Program-made: the position numbers and the translations under genes
Assembly: GCA_020636575.1 (NCBI GenBank)
Contig: JACJXP010000002.1
Coordinates: forward strand, 248,001-312,000
From: Chitinophagales bacterium
GTDB lineage: Bacteria > Bacteroidota > Bacteroidia > Chitinophagales > Chitinophagaceae
DNA: 64,000 nucleotides
Direction of reading: 5' to 3'
Shown here: piece after piece, positions 36,303-45,718 of the stretch
Layout: every line of letters starts with the position of its first letter
How positions within the stretch are numbered: the stretch's first letter is position 1
Notes under the pieces: model-generated
Told to the model about the DNA's origin: nothing
Seen by the model: only the letters and a program-made list of their open reading frames with translations
Databases searched by the model: none

Positions 36303-38465
36303 ATGAGAAAAAATTGTCTTGTTATCATCTTACCTGTTCTTCTATTACAGGCTTCACTTTCAGCACAAACTCCTTTGATACCAAGAGATACTACCATAGT
36401 GGGTCCCCAAACCTTTGCTATGGTTGTTGGTATATCTGATTACCGGTATGTAAGGCCATTAAATTATGCTGATAAAGATGCAGAGTTGTTCAGCGATTTT
36501 TTGAGATCACCGGGCGGAGGCAATGTGCCTAAGGATAATATTTTTAGCTTGCTTAATGAAAAAGCTACGAGTTCCAATTTCTGGAGCAAGGGTTTCCAAT
36601 GGATGAAAGAAAAGCGTCTGCAAAAAGGTGATAAACTATTTATATATATGGCCGGCCACGGAGATGCGATAGATGAGGATCAGTATTTCTTTATCTCCTA
36701 TGATTGTAACCCCGGCGGAGATAAAAACAATTACCTGGCAGGTGGTACCATTCAATTATTCAACCTGAAGAAGAAAATAGCAGCAGAAACTGCAAAAGGT
36801 GTTGAAGTTATTTTTATTATGGATGCCTGCCGTACCAATGAATTGCCCGGAGGTGCTGAAGGACTTAATTTTCTGAATACGGCCATATCCGAGAAAAAAG
36901 CCGGCGAGATCATTATGCTGGCTACAGGTGCCGGACAGGAATCTTTGGAAGATGCATCTATTGGTAATGGACACGGACTTTTTACATGGTACCTCGTAGA
37001 TGGCCTGAGTGGCATGGCAGACATGAGCCAAAGTGCTGACAGAAAAGTGACTTATCATGAAATACAAACCTATGTTGACAGTAATGTGCCAGCCATTGCG
37101 CAGCAACAATTCCGCAGAAACCAGGAACCTTTTTTCTGCTGTAATGAAAGCAGTGAAAAAGTGATCAGTAAGGTAGACACTGCATACCTGCGTAAATGGA
37201 TGGATCAAAAGAACCAAAGTCATGGAGGCAACTCATTCAGATCTAAAAGAACCAATAGCCCCTCGTATTTCACAGCAGACACTTTACTCGTAGAAACTTA
37301 TAACAAGTTTTATGATGCGTTAAACAATAAGAACCTAAACGGGCCTTCCTCTGCTGAAGACTTTTTAAATCAGCTTAACAAAAAATATCCCGGCAACCCA
37401 TATACACTGGATGCCAAATCAACCCTGGCTATAGAATATATTAATGCAGCACAGGCAAAAATGAACCAATACTTTAGTTGTTTTGACGACCCATCAACAG
37501 CGGAAAAGAAACGAAATACGGAACTGGGTACCAACCTGGAAAAAGCGATCAACCTGATCAGGGAAGATGAACCTGAATACGCAGAAGCCCTGATACCACA
37601 GATGCTGTTCTGGAAAGCAAGTGGTGAAACTGAGAATGCTTTTCAATATGCATACCAGGCGCTGGCTGCGCAACCAAATGGCGCTTTTATTTATAACAGG
37701 CTGGCTTTGCTACATCTTGACAATAACAATAAAGACAGTGCCTTGTATTATGCAGAAAAGGCAACACAACTTGCTCCAAAATGGACCTGTGCTTTTGGCG
37801 TACTAAATAAAGTAAAAGAATCAAAACCAAATAAGAATAATCAGCTCCTCAAAAAGGGCAAAAGAGGAATTGGATTTACTGCCGGCGGTGGCACCAATAA
37901 TTCTAATCCAACTTATTCAGGAAACCGCAATGGCGGTATTATTGATGTTGAATCAAATAGCGCCGGGGCATTTGGCGCAGGTATCAATTATACACTTCCT
38001 CTTGGGAGAACTGTATCAATTAGACCGGAGGCGGTATTCAATTATAGCAATACCAGTATTGATTTTCTTTCAGGGGACACTACTGGCGGGCAACCCGCCG
38101 AACGAACCACAGTACCGTTTAAAATCAATTCCGCACACATTACCCTCCCATTCATATTCAATTTCACATCAGACAAAAAAGCAAACCCATACTTTAAAGT
38201 AGCTGCATCAATAGACCTGGTTCTTAGTCAGGATAATGCTTCTTCCCGGATAATCCCGGTAAACAAGTCACTGGCCTTTGGCGATGCAGCATTTGGTGTA
38301 GACCTGCACATCCCAAAAACAATGCTGGTTTTATCTCCGGAGATAAAATATTCGATGGGGCTTTCAAATATGAACAGCACTTCGGCAACAAGTAATTTCG
38401 CCCGGGCCTTGTCGGGTCTTAAGCGAAATGCATTGACGTTGAATTTATACCTGAGTTTGCGGTAA
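36303..38465 (+). CDS. exported caspase-family protease fused to TPR-like region and outer-membrane beta-barrel
   Basis: A 720-aa protein with a signal peptide (residues 1-21). Residues about 40-290 form a caspase (peptidase C14-like) domain with the catalytic histidine H119 in MAGHGD and cysteine C176 in MDACRT, both intact. Residues about 330-505 are helical repeats (LATINGE... replaced by TPR-like NAFQYAYQALAAQPNGAFIY and YNRLALLHLDNNNKDSALYY). From about residue 520 (RGIGFTAGGG) a glycine-rich strand region with alternating aromatic residues resembles a small outer-membrane beta-barrel. The order caspase, TPR, barrel would put the protease in the periplasm or at the surface. Confidence 0.85.
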   Translation: MRKNCLVIILPVLLLQASLSAQTPLIPRDTTIVGPQTFAMVVGISDYRYVRPLNYADKDAELFSDFLRSPGGGNVPKDNIFSLLNEKATSSNFWSKGFQWMKEKRLQKGDKLFIYMAGHGDAIDEDQYFFISYDCNPGGDKNNYLAGGTIQLFNLKKKIAAETAKGVEVIFIMDACRTNELPGGAEGLNFLNTAISEKKAGEIIMLATGAGQESLEDASIGNGHGLFTWYLVDGLSGMADMSQSADRKVTYHEIQTYVDSNVPAIAQQQFRRNQEPFFCCNESSEKVISKVDTAYLRKWMDQKNQSHGGNSFRSKRTNSPSYFTADTLLVETYNKFYDALNNKNLNGPSSAEDFLNQLNKKYPGNPYTLDAKSTLAIEYINAAQAKMNQYFSCFDDPSTAEKKRNTELGTNLEKAINLIREDEPEYAEALIPQMLFWKASGETENAFQYAYQALAAQPNGAFIYNRLALLHLDNNNKDSALYYAEKATQLAPKWTCAFGVLNKVKESKPNKNNQLLKKGKRGIGFTAGGGTNNSNPTYSGNRNGGIIDVESNSAGAFGAGINYTLPLGRTVSIRPEAVFNYSNTSIDFLSGDTTGGQPAERTTVPFKINSAHITLPFIFNFTSDKKANPYFKVAASIDLVLSQDNASSRIIPVNKSLAFGDAAFGVDLHIPKTMLVLSPEIKYSMGLSNMNSTSATSNFARALSGLKRNALTLNLYLSLR

Positions 38466-38468
38466 GTA

Positions 38469-40073
38469 TCATTTCTCTTCTAACAGAACAAATTCCTGCT
38501 CGAAGGTTAGCGAATTGTCGTAAAGCTTTTTTATAAACCCCTTACCCCATTTAGCATAATAATAGCTGAAGTTGTCTTTTCGTTCCTGCAAGCCTTGTCC
38601 CGGGAACAAGTGTTCTTTTATTGCATGGATCTGCTGTTGCCGGTCGCTGAACTTTCTTTTTTCTGCCCGCAACATTTTCTTTTCCAGTTCATGCAACCGG
38701 GTTATTGTTTTAGATCGTAAGGATTCAACATGTTTTTCCAGCGTAGCATCTATTCTCACTGCCTGCTTCCTGAATGTTTCGTACAGGTTTTCTATTTCTG
38801 AAAGAGAACCATTTAGCTTCACATTATTTTCACTCTCATTCAACACCAGCCTGTTCATCAGATCTTGTTCATCTGAAAAGAAATCTTCTGTTTTAAAACC
38901 TGTTTTCTTTATTTTTTCCAGCCACTTTTTTTCTGCCAATAAAAATGAATTCCTGAGTATCAAAACAGGGAATGGCACTTTATAGTGATCAAACAACTCC
39001 TTTAACTGTAACCAGTACGCCGTTTCTCCCCCACCCCCGATAAATGCAACATTTGGCAGAATCATTTCCTGGTATAAACCCCGCAATATCACATTGGGAC
39101 TGAAATGTTCCGGGTGGTTTTGCAATTCCTCCAGCATTTCCGTTTCACTGAATTTGAAAGATGTGTTATGAACAAAATAGGTATCATTCACCATTTCAAT
39201 TCTCTCCCGTATATCATCTTTCAAATAGAAAAGATTTATCTCCCTGGGATTAGCCTGTACTTTATATCCAGCTTCCTCAAGTTTTGATGCAGTTTTTTCA
39301 ACGATACCAGAAGCGGCCTGGTGCAACAGATCATCTTTGAAGATAGGAAGCATCTGCTTTTTTAATACAGCGTTGTCAGGCAACAGGACCACCAAGCCGT
39401 ATTCTGCAAAAAGATTGTTGACAAATGTAAATGTGGCATCCTGGATAGAAGTTCCTTCAGTATATGACTCACTGAACATTGAAATGATCTCATTACCATT
39501 TGGCAAAACCGACAGTTGGCCTTCCATTCTGTCAACCAGTTTCAGCAGTTCCTTGCCAATCTTCATTCTGCCAACTGCACCTGTTTGCTTTGTTTCCCAA
39601 ACTAACTTCTCACCGCCTAACCAGATATGATTGAGCTCATCCAGGTCGGCATCCTCAGACCCAATATAAAAGACAGGAACAAAATTGTAATCAGGCAATA
39701 CCGGCTTCAATTGATCCGCCAATTTGATGGCATGGATGATCTTATAAATAAAATAAAGCGGGCCTGTAAAAATATTGTTTTGGTGAGCCGTGGTTATTGT
39801 AAATGTATTTTCAGCAAGCAGCAGTTCAATATTCTTCCTGACCTTGTCATGTTGTTGTATCCCTGCATATTGCTTTTGGAGTTCATTCACCAGTGCCTTC
39901 CTGTCATACGGAAATGCTTTTCTATCTTCTACGGCTTTTTGAATACCTGCAATACTTACCGGGTAAGCAAAAAAAGGTTTGATAGCATTGTCCTGGTCAA
40001 TGTAATCCAGTACTGTTTTGCTAAAAGCAGCGGTTGAACGATATGGGATCCGGCTTGCAATAAAATCAGTCAT
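38469..40073 (-). CDS. bshC: bacillithiol biosynthesis cysteine-adding enzyme BshC
   Basis: A 534-aa enzyme expected to join cysteine to glucosaminyl-malate, the last step of bacillithiol synthesis. Family features are the N-terminal DFIASRIPYRSTAAF, the TGPLYFIYKIIHAIKLA and PVFYIGSEDADLDELNHI segments of the nucleotidyl-transferase-like core, and a long coiled-coil region around residues 400-480. It is convergent with the caspase-barrel gene. With bshB1 at 3911 this gives two of the three bacillithiol steps in the window. Confidence 0.92.
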   Translation of the reverse strand: MTDFIASRIPYRSTAAFSKTVLDYIDQDNAIKPFFAYPVSIAGIQKAVEDRKAFPYDRKALVNELQKQYAGIQQHDKVRKNIELLLAENTFTITTAHQNNIFTGPLYFIYKIIHAIKLADQLKPVLPDYNFVPVFYIGSEDADLDELNHIWLGGEKLVWETKQTGAVGRMKIGKELLKLVDRMEGQLSVLPNGNEIISMFSESYTEGTSIQDATFTFVNNLFAEYGLVVLLPDNAVLKKQMLPIFKDDLLHQAASGIVEKTASKLEEAGYKVQANPREINLFYLKDDIRERIEMVNDTYFVHNTSFKFSETEMLEELQNHPEHFSPNVILRGLYQEMILPNVAFIGGGGETAYWLQLKELFDHYKVPFPVLILRNSFLLAEKKWLEKIKKTGFKTEDFFSDEQDLMNRLVLNESENNVKLNGSLSEIENLYETFRKQAVRIDATLEKHVESLRSKTITRLHELEKKMLRAEKRKFSDRQQQIHAIKEHLFPGQGLQERKDNFSYYYAKWGKGFIKKLYDNSLTFEQEFVLLEEK

Positions 40074-40128
40074 CGGGTAAAACTAAAAATTGTAACAGAG
40101 TGATAAAAATCCAGTATTGAAATTAACG

Positions 40129-40956
40129 TTACTTTACCTTATAGGCAGCCACTGAGTTTCTCCAGAATGTGGGAATAAAAACAGTTTTCGTTTTGGGATC
40201 AAACCCAATATCAGCAGAATTCATTTTGTCCGGCCTGCCATCCTTTAATATCTGTTTTGTATTATCCGCACTGATATAATAAACCACACCTGCCCATGTA
40301 GAAACAATAAAATCACCGCCTTCCACATTCTCCACACCATCTGTACCTCCTTCCATACCATCAACAAGCATCCTGAGGCTCTTATCCCCATTCATTTTAT
40401 ATAAACCTCCGGCATCTAAAACATAAAAATCTTTTTTATAGGCCAGTACGCCGTTTGGCCCTTTCAGGTTTTCCAGTAATGTTTCTGCTTTACCCTCTTT
40501 GACCATAAACACTTTTTTGGTTTTTGAATCAGACACATAAACCACCCCCTTTTTATCAACAGAAATATCATTAAGCCCCCCGGCTCCATCTATTTTTATT
40601 CTTTCTTCAATATTTCCTGTTGCAGTATTTATCACTACCAATTCAGTAAGATCAGCCACATACAGTTTTCCTTTGAATAACCCCATGCCTTTAGGGGCAT
40701 TTAATCCCTTTACCCACTCTACTTCAATATTGCTGCCATCTGCATTCATTTTGCCTACTGAGCCTACACCGTCAGCGCCCCACGGATCTTTTCCATCAAT
40801 GTTAGAAACATATAAGGTATTAGTGCCTGCATCAAATAAAACAGACTCGGGGACTTTAAAAATGCTGTCTGTTTCCCATAATTTTTCAAGACTATGCTGT
40901 GCTGAGGCTGATAAACAGAAAAAAGAAATAATTGTAAAGAAGAAAAACTTTTTCAT
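40129..40956 (-). CDS. secreted SMP-30/gluconolactonase-like beta-propeller protein
   Basis: A 275-aa exported propeller. Residues that match the catalytic positions of the SMP-30 lactonases are present: a glutamate in VPESVLFD, an asparagine in GGLNDISVD and an aspartate in GGTDGVENV. A sugar-lactone hydrolase role is therefore possible. It is 55 bases downstream of the hydroxyproline dehydrogenase gene on the same strand and might be a last gene of that operon, although a weak TATCTTTA promoter-like box precedes it. Confidence 0.8.
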   Translation of the reverse strand: MKKFFFFTIISFFCLSASAQHSLEKLWETDSIFKVPESVLFDAGTNTLYVSNIDGKDPWGADGVGSVGKMNADGSNIEVEWVKGLNAPKGMGLFKGKLYVADLTELVVINTATGNIEERIKIDGAGGLNDISVDKKGVVYVSDSKTKKVFMVKEGKAETLLENLKGPNGVLAYKKDFYVLDAGGLYKMNGDKSLRMLVDGMEGGTDGVENVEGGDFIVSTWAGVVYYISADNTKQILKDGRPDKMNSADIGFDPKTKTVFIPTFWRNSVAAYKVK

Positions 40957-41011
40957 TTGAATAGTTTCATTAAAGATACTGATTGAACAGTAAAACCATT
41001 TTTCAATATCA

Positions 41012-42265
41012 TTATGAAAACCTCTCAGGCCTGAACGGATCCAATGAAATACCTGTTTTATTATTATTGATGACCTGATCGACCAGTTTACCTGTTCCCG
41101 CTCCCAAACTTAGCCCCAGCATCGAATGGCCTGTTGCCACTGTGACATTTTTATACTTATTTATTCTTCCAATATATGGTAACCCGTCGGCAGAGCAGGG
41201 ACGATAACCATACCATATATTTTCTTTGGCAGGTAAGGCCACATCAAATTCAGGATAATATCTTTTTACTGCATCCAGGATACCTTGTACCCTGTTCATT
41301 CTTGGTGCTGTTTTATGTGAAGTGATCTCCATAGTTCCGCCAAAACGGATCTTATTTCCGTTCATGGGTGTGATCGCCGCTCTTCCCTCCACCAATACAG
41401 CAGGGTAGTTCACTTTATAAGGAGAATTTTCCAGGGTAACAGAATAACCTCTTCCGGGCATCAACGGAATTTTTGTATCCAATAACTTTATGGTTCCTCT
41501 TGCCCATGAGCCGGTAGCTATCACAACTTCATCCAGGTCATACACCGCATCCGGGGTAAGTACTTTTTTTATTCTTCCTCCTTCTTTCTCAAACCCGTTT
41601 ACTTCCTGGTTGGCTATTAGCTTTACTCCTTTTACTTTTAGATAGCTGATCAATTGCTGCATGAGCTTATTGGGAAAACAATGTGCATCACAATTAAAAT
41701 GAATTGCCCCCCTGCCATTGATCTTTGTATGTGGTTCTAATGCCTGTAATTCGTCAGCCGTTAGTAGCCTTGTATCTGTTAAACCGATCTCATGAGCTTT
41801 TTCTACCGTATGTTTTGCATGTTCTTCGGCATGATCAGTTTGAAATATCTCCAATAATCCTTTTTGCTCATAGGCGAAATCAAACTCAGGCATTGTCAGC
41901 CACGATTCATATTCTTTTTTACTAAAAAGCGAAATATCTCTTAAAGGTGTTGCAGCAGCATTTACATGTTTGTTATTTGCGCTACGGATAAATTTTAATC
42001 CCCAGCTGATAAGGTCCCGATCCAATCTTGGCTGTACATAAAAAGGACTTTTTGAATTCAGCATCCATTTCAATCCCTGCTTCACTACTCCGGGTGTGGC
42101 GAGTGGAATAAAATGACTGGGACAGATATAACCACAATTCCCGTAGGAACAGTTATCATTGAAATCACTTTTATCCAATACAGTTACATCCCAACCTGAT
42201 CTGTGCAAATAAAAAGCCGAGCTTAAACCGATTATGCCGCCCCCGATAACTAATGCCTTAGCCAT
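41012..42265 (-). CDS. FAD-dependent D-amino-acid dehydrogenase, D-hydroxyproline dehydrogenase-like
   Basis: A 417-aa flavoprotein of the DadA family. The FAD-binding GGGIIGLSSAFYLHRSG lies at residues 7-23, and a C-terminal GHSMLGLSLGAGTGKL segment completes the dinucleotide-binding fold. Its 3-base spacing from the GH127/GH146 gene and its operon with the 4-hydroxyproline epimerase suggest that it oxidises cis-4-hydroxy-D-proline to 1-pyrroline-4-hydroxy-2-carboxylate. The family also includes D-alanine dehydrogenases, so the substrate is inferred from context. Confidence 0.88.
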   Translation of the reverse strand: MAKALVIGGGIIGLSSAFYLHRSGWDVTVLDKSDFNDNCSYGNCGYICPSHFIPLATPGVVKQGLKWMLNSKSPFYVQPRLDRDLISWGLKFIRSANNKHVNAAATPLRDISLFSKKEYESWLTMPEFDFAYEQKGLLEIFQTDHAEEHAKHTVEKAHEIGLTDTRLLTADELQALEPHTKINGRGAIHFNCDAHCFPNKLMQQLISYLKVKGVKLIANQEVNGFEKEGGRIKKVLTPDAVYDLDEVVIATGSWARGTIKLLDTKIPLMPGRGYSVTLENSPYKVNYPAVLVEGRAAITPMNGNKIRFGGTMEITSHKTAPRMNRVQGILDAVKRYYPEFDVALPAKENIWYGYRPCSADGLPYIGRINKYKNVTVATGHSMLGLSLGAGTGKLVDQVINNNKTGISLDPFRPERFS

Positions 42266-42268
42266 ATA

Positions 42269-44647
42269 TTATTTATTGACTCTTATAATTCTTACATCGA
42301 ACACCCTTCCGGCTGTACGCCTGTAATTAGCTTCGATCCTGACAGTAATTACTTTTTTATCTTTTAATAATTCTTCCGGCAATTTATATTCCTTATCATA
42401 AAAATAACCGGTCTTCCCTCCTTCCCATTCCTCCGTAGCGACCTTTACTCCATCTACCAGGATGTCAAATTTACGTCCCCGGTCATCTCCAATATAAGTG
42501 AGCAATAAAGTATTCTTTACTCCGGGATCAACTTTCATTTCAAAGCCAAAAAAATCACCTGCCCTTGCTTCTCTTCCTTTTTTACCCATAGCATCACTTA
42601 CATAACTTCTCTCACCGGCTGTTAGCTTATGATCTCTCTCCGGTTGCATCTCTCCAACCCGGAAATGATCAATAGTTCTTGCTTCCAGTTCTGCCGCAGC
42701 CTTTTTAGCGGCTTCGTATTCCGCTTGCCTCCCTGCCCATTCAGCCTGAGAAAAATAATCCCAGTACACACTATAATATTGATCATAGGTTTTATAAAAC
42801 GGTGCCAACTGTACATCATGAGGCTTGCCCACTCCTTTTAATTCAAATACCAAAGGATCACCTGTTGGTTTTATCCAATCATTCACATGCTTATTATCTG
42901 TTAACAAAACAGGAGTTCCATACAAAGGGTCGGGCATTTTTTTACCTAATTGTCCGGCCAATACAACCGGCCCGTATTTAAATGCGATACGATTGGGATT
43001 ATCGGGCATAGCTTCTGTATAGATATCCATGTCAAACTTTATTTCCAGTTTATCCCCTTTAATAAATGTTGTTCGTAGTGGAATATAACCGTCAATGATA
43101 TCCGCATCATTATCCCCTGTATAATCTTTTACATCATTATTCTGCTTTCCGTTCCTGAAGAAGCGGAAATTCTTTGCCCAATATGGTTTCCTGACATATA
43201 TAATTCCATTCATCGCCCTTTCACCCAAATAAATTAATGTGGTACTGTTTTCTTCAGGAAATTTCGTTTCCTGTCTCAATATCATTTTATTCTCTTTCCA
43301 GTTCAGCTCAGAAGGAATAAAAAGGTTTACCATTAAATTTCCGTACTCATTATGGCTGTATATCTGTTCTGCATATTTGCTGTGGTTTTCTATTCCGCTA
43401 CCTACACAACAGGTAAATGTGTTGAACGAATCACTGAATTCCTTTCGGGTTCCCATACGAAGCGGAACAAAATAGGTCATCATTCCATTCTCCGGATTCT
43501 GAGATGCCAGGATATGGTTATATAATGCTCTTTCATAAAAGTCCATTAGTCGGCCTGATGGATTGATAGCAAACAAATGCCTCGTAAGTCTGAGCATATT
43601 GTAGGTATTGCAGGTCTCACAGGTAGCATCACTTAATCTTTCACTGAGTGAATCAGGTCTTCCGCAGTATTCATAATTACTATTACCCCCGATCACATAG
43701 CTATGATGGTTCACCATAGTTTCCCAGAAAAATGATGCGATCGTTTTATCGCTGTTATTTCCAGTGAGTTCATACTGTCTTGCGCTGCCAATAGCTTTTG
43801 GCACATTGGTGTTTGAATGCTTACCGGGCATGGGATCAATTTGTTGTGCCAGTTTGCCCATCACAAACTCGTCATAGAATTTATAAGAAAGATCAAGGTA
43901 TTTTTTATTACCCGTGATCGCATAAATGTTTGCCAGCACTTCATTCATACCACCGTATTCACAGTTCAGCATTTTCAGTCGCAATGAATCTGACAAATGA
44001 AAAACGGTGTTATAAGTCCAGTCAGCCATTCCTTCCACCACTTTTAAAGCCATTTTGCTGTCACAATACAGGTAAGCATCCACCAGGCCTGCCATTACTT
44101 TATGTACCGTGTACCAGGGGCTCCAGCCGCCGTTCAGGTCGAACCCACCTGACCGGATCTCACCTCTAGCCACTTTTCCGAAGATGCTGTCTTCATCAGG
44201 TATGGCCCCTACATAACCTGTTTTTCTTGCCTTTTGACATTTTCTTAGTTCTTCAACTGTATAATCCACTCTTTTCTTAAACTCACTGTTACCAGTTGAA
44301 GCAAACATCATAGAGGAGGCTGATAAATAATGTCCCAATGTATGACCGGATAATCCTTCACTTTCCCATCCACCATATACAGAATCTTTAACAGGCAGTC
44401 CGGCAAATTTGTAAAAACGATATAATAGTCTGTCTGGTTTTAATTGCAAAAGATAAGCGCTGTCCATACTCATGGCATGATGAAAAGGACCGTCCAGCAG
44501 CTTCACATCTTTCAGATCAAAGGCGTAAGCATTGATGTCGATAGCAGGCTCAACTTTTATTCGCTTATCATTTTGCTCCGGCACATAGGATTGCGCCGAA
44601 ACTGAATAAAATGATAGCAACAAAATGCAATAAAACAGTTTCTTCAT
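42269..44647 (-). CDS. GH127/GH146 beta-L-arabinofuranosidase (DUF1680)
   Basis: A 792-aa exported enzyme with an (alpha/alpha)-barrel of the DUF1680 type that releases L-arabinofuranose from beta-linked chains. The zinc-thiolate site is visible: E344 and C346 in CETCNTY, and the adjacent cysteines C413-C414 in FTCCVGSG, where the first is the expected nucleophile. E326 is a candidate acid/base. The long region after about residue 540 forms beta-sandwich domains and ends with a ligand-binding-like domain (DHFRVGEMQPERDHKL). It overlaps the upstream GH-A gene by 4 bases. GH146 versus GH127 cannot be decided here. Confidence 0.9.
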   Translation of the reverse strand: MKKLFYCILLLSFYSVSAQSYVPEQNDKRIKVEPAIDINAYAFDLKDVKLLDGPFHHAMSMDSAYLLQLKPDRLLYRFYKFAGLPVKDSVYGGWESEGLSGHTLGHYLSASSMMFASTGNSEFKKRVDYTVEELRKCQKARKTGYVGAIPDEDSIFGKVARGEIRSGGFDLNGGWSPWYTVHKVMAGLVDAYLYCDSKMALKVVEGMADWTYNTVFHLSDSLRLKMLNCEYGGMNEVLANIYAITGNKKYLDLSYKFYDEFVMGKLAQQIDPMPGKHSNTNVPKAIGSARQYELTGNNSDKTIASFFWETMVNHHSYVIGGNSNYEYCGRPDSLSERLSDATCETCNTYNMLRLTRHLFAINPSGRLMDFYERALYNHILASQNPENGMMTYFVPLRMGTRKEFSDSFNTFTCCVGSGIENHSKYAEQIYSHNEYGNLMVNLFIPSELNWKENKMILRQETKFPEENSTTLIYLGERAMNGIIYVRKPYWAKNFRFFRNGKQNNDVKDYTGDNDADIIDGYIPLRTTFIKGDKLEIKFDMDIYTEAMPDNPNRIAFKYGPVVLAGQLGKKMPDPLYGTPVLLTDNKHVNDWIKPTGDPLVFELKGVGKPHDVQLAPFYKTYDQYYSVYWDYFSQAEWAGRQAEYEAAKKAAAELEARTIDHFRVGEMQPERDHKLTAGERSYVSDAMGKKGREARAGDFFGFEMKVDPGVKNTLLLTYIGDDRGRKFDILVDGVKVATEEWEGGKTGYFYDKEYKLPEELLKDKKVITVRIEANYRRTAGRVFDVRIIRVNK

Positions 44648-45714
44648 CTCTCTTTGGTTAATCGTCTGATCAGTTCCGTTTCTTTTTTATCATAAGGCGT
44701 TCCGTCAATCCTGAAAACATCATGAAACCAGGGATCAGGCTCAGGGCTATTTTCTTTACTTCCCCAGGGGAAAATGGTATTACTTTTCCCGCTCACAAGA
44801 CCCCAGTTGATTGCGGCTACTCCATAACGCTTTAGCAAGGGTAAATGTGTCTGGAATTTACTGTTATTGGTTCTTGCCATGTATTCTGTGCAAATAAGCG
44901 GTCTTCCTCTTTTTCGTAAAGTGTCGATCGTTTTTTTCATGGAAGTGGTATCGGAATAATTATGAAAACTGATCACATCAGAATGCTCTAGTTGATAGGC
45001 GTTTATTTCCGGATAGTCCATGAACCAAACACCGGCTGTCAATGGTTGCGATGGCCTGATGCTCCATGCCCACTCAAATACTTTTTTCAAAAGGGGAAAA
45101 GAAGTTTTACCATAACCACTGTTGGCAGGTTCATTATACAGGTCCCACATCAGTATCCTGTCATCGTTTTTAAATGTGTTTAAAACATCTTTTACATATT
45201 GTTCCAGGTAACCCCATTGCGTACTGTCATTATGCACAGTTTTAGATGGGCTTCTCACCCAGCCACTGTTATGCACACCGGGACGGGGAGCCGGTTGTTT
45301 CCCGACAACGGGATCAGGATTCCAGCAATCATCAAAAACGGTAAACAATATTCTTATCCGGAGTTTCGATGCGATCGATAAAAAAATGTTCATTCTCTTT
45401 TTAAACCCCACCACATCTGCTCTCCATGCAAGGTCATGCAGGTATACCCGCATAACATTCATCCCGATACCAGCGGCCCATCCTAATTCCCTTCGGATGG
45501 TAGCAGTATCAAACGTTTCTGCCTGCCACATTTCCAGTTGATTAATAGCGGTACTGGGTAAGAAATTAGCCCCGACTAGCCAGCCCTGTAGCCTGTACCA
45601 CTCATTTGCTTTCTCTTTCGACCATATGTTTTCTTCTGCTGATACACTTTTCTGAGCACTGATATTGAGAGCTACCAAAAGAGAAAGAACCGTTATGGAA
45701 AAGCATTTCTTCAT
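44644..45714 (-). CDS. clan GH-A (GH5-like) glycoside hydrolase
   Basis: A 356-aa secreted enzyme with a (beta/alpha)8-barrel. The acid/base E195 in DLYNEPAN and nucleophile E277 in ICTEYMAR are at the expected barrel strands 4 and 7 of GH-A clan enzymes. No carbohydrate-binding module is attached. The substrate is not clear; such proteins are often labelled cellulase or xylanase. It sits between two GH127-type genes, with a 4-base gap to one and a 4-base overlap with the other, which points to one plant polysaccharide or glycoprotein substrate. Confidence 0.85.
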   Translation of the reverse strand: MKKCFSITVLSLLVALNISAQKSVSAEENIWSKEKANEWYRLQGWLVGANFLPSTAINQLEMWQAETFDTATIRRELGWAAGIGMNVMRVYLHDLAWRADVVGFKKRMNIFLSIASKLRIRILFTVFDDCWNPDPVVGKQPAPRPGVHNSGWVRSPSKTVHNDSTQWGYLEQYVKDVLNTFKNDDRILMWDLYNEPANSGYGKTSFPLLKKVFEWAWSIRPSQPLTAGVWFMDYPEINAYQLEHSDVISFHNYSDTTSMKKTIDTLRKRGRPLICTEYMARTNNSKFQTHLPLLKRYGVAAINWGLVSGKSNTIFPWGSKENSPEPDPWFHDVFRIDGTPYDKKETELIRRLTKER

Positions 45715-45718
45715 TGGA

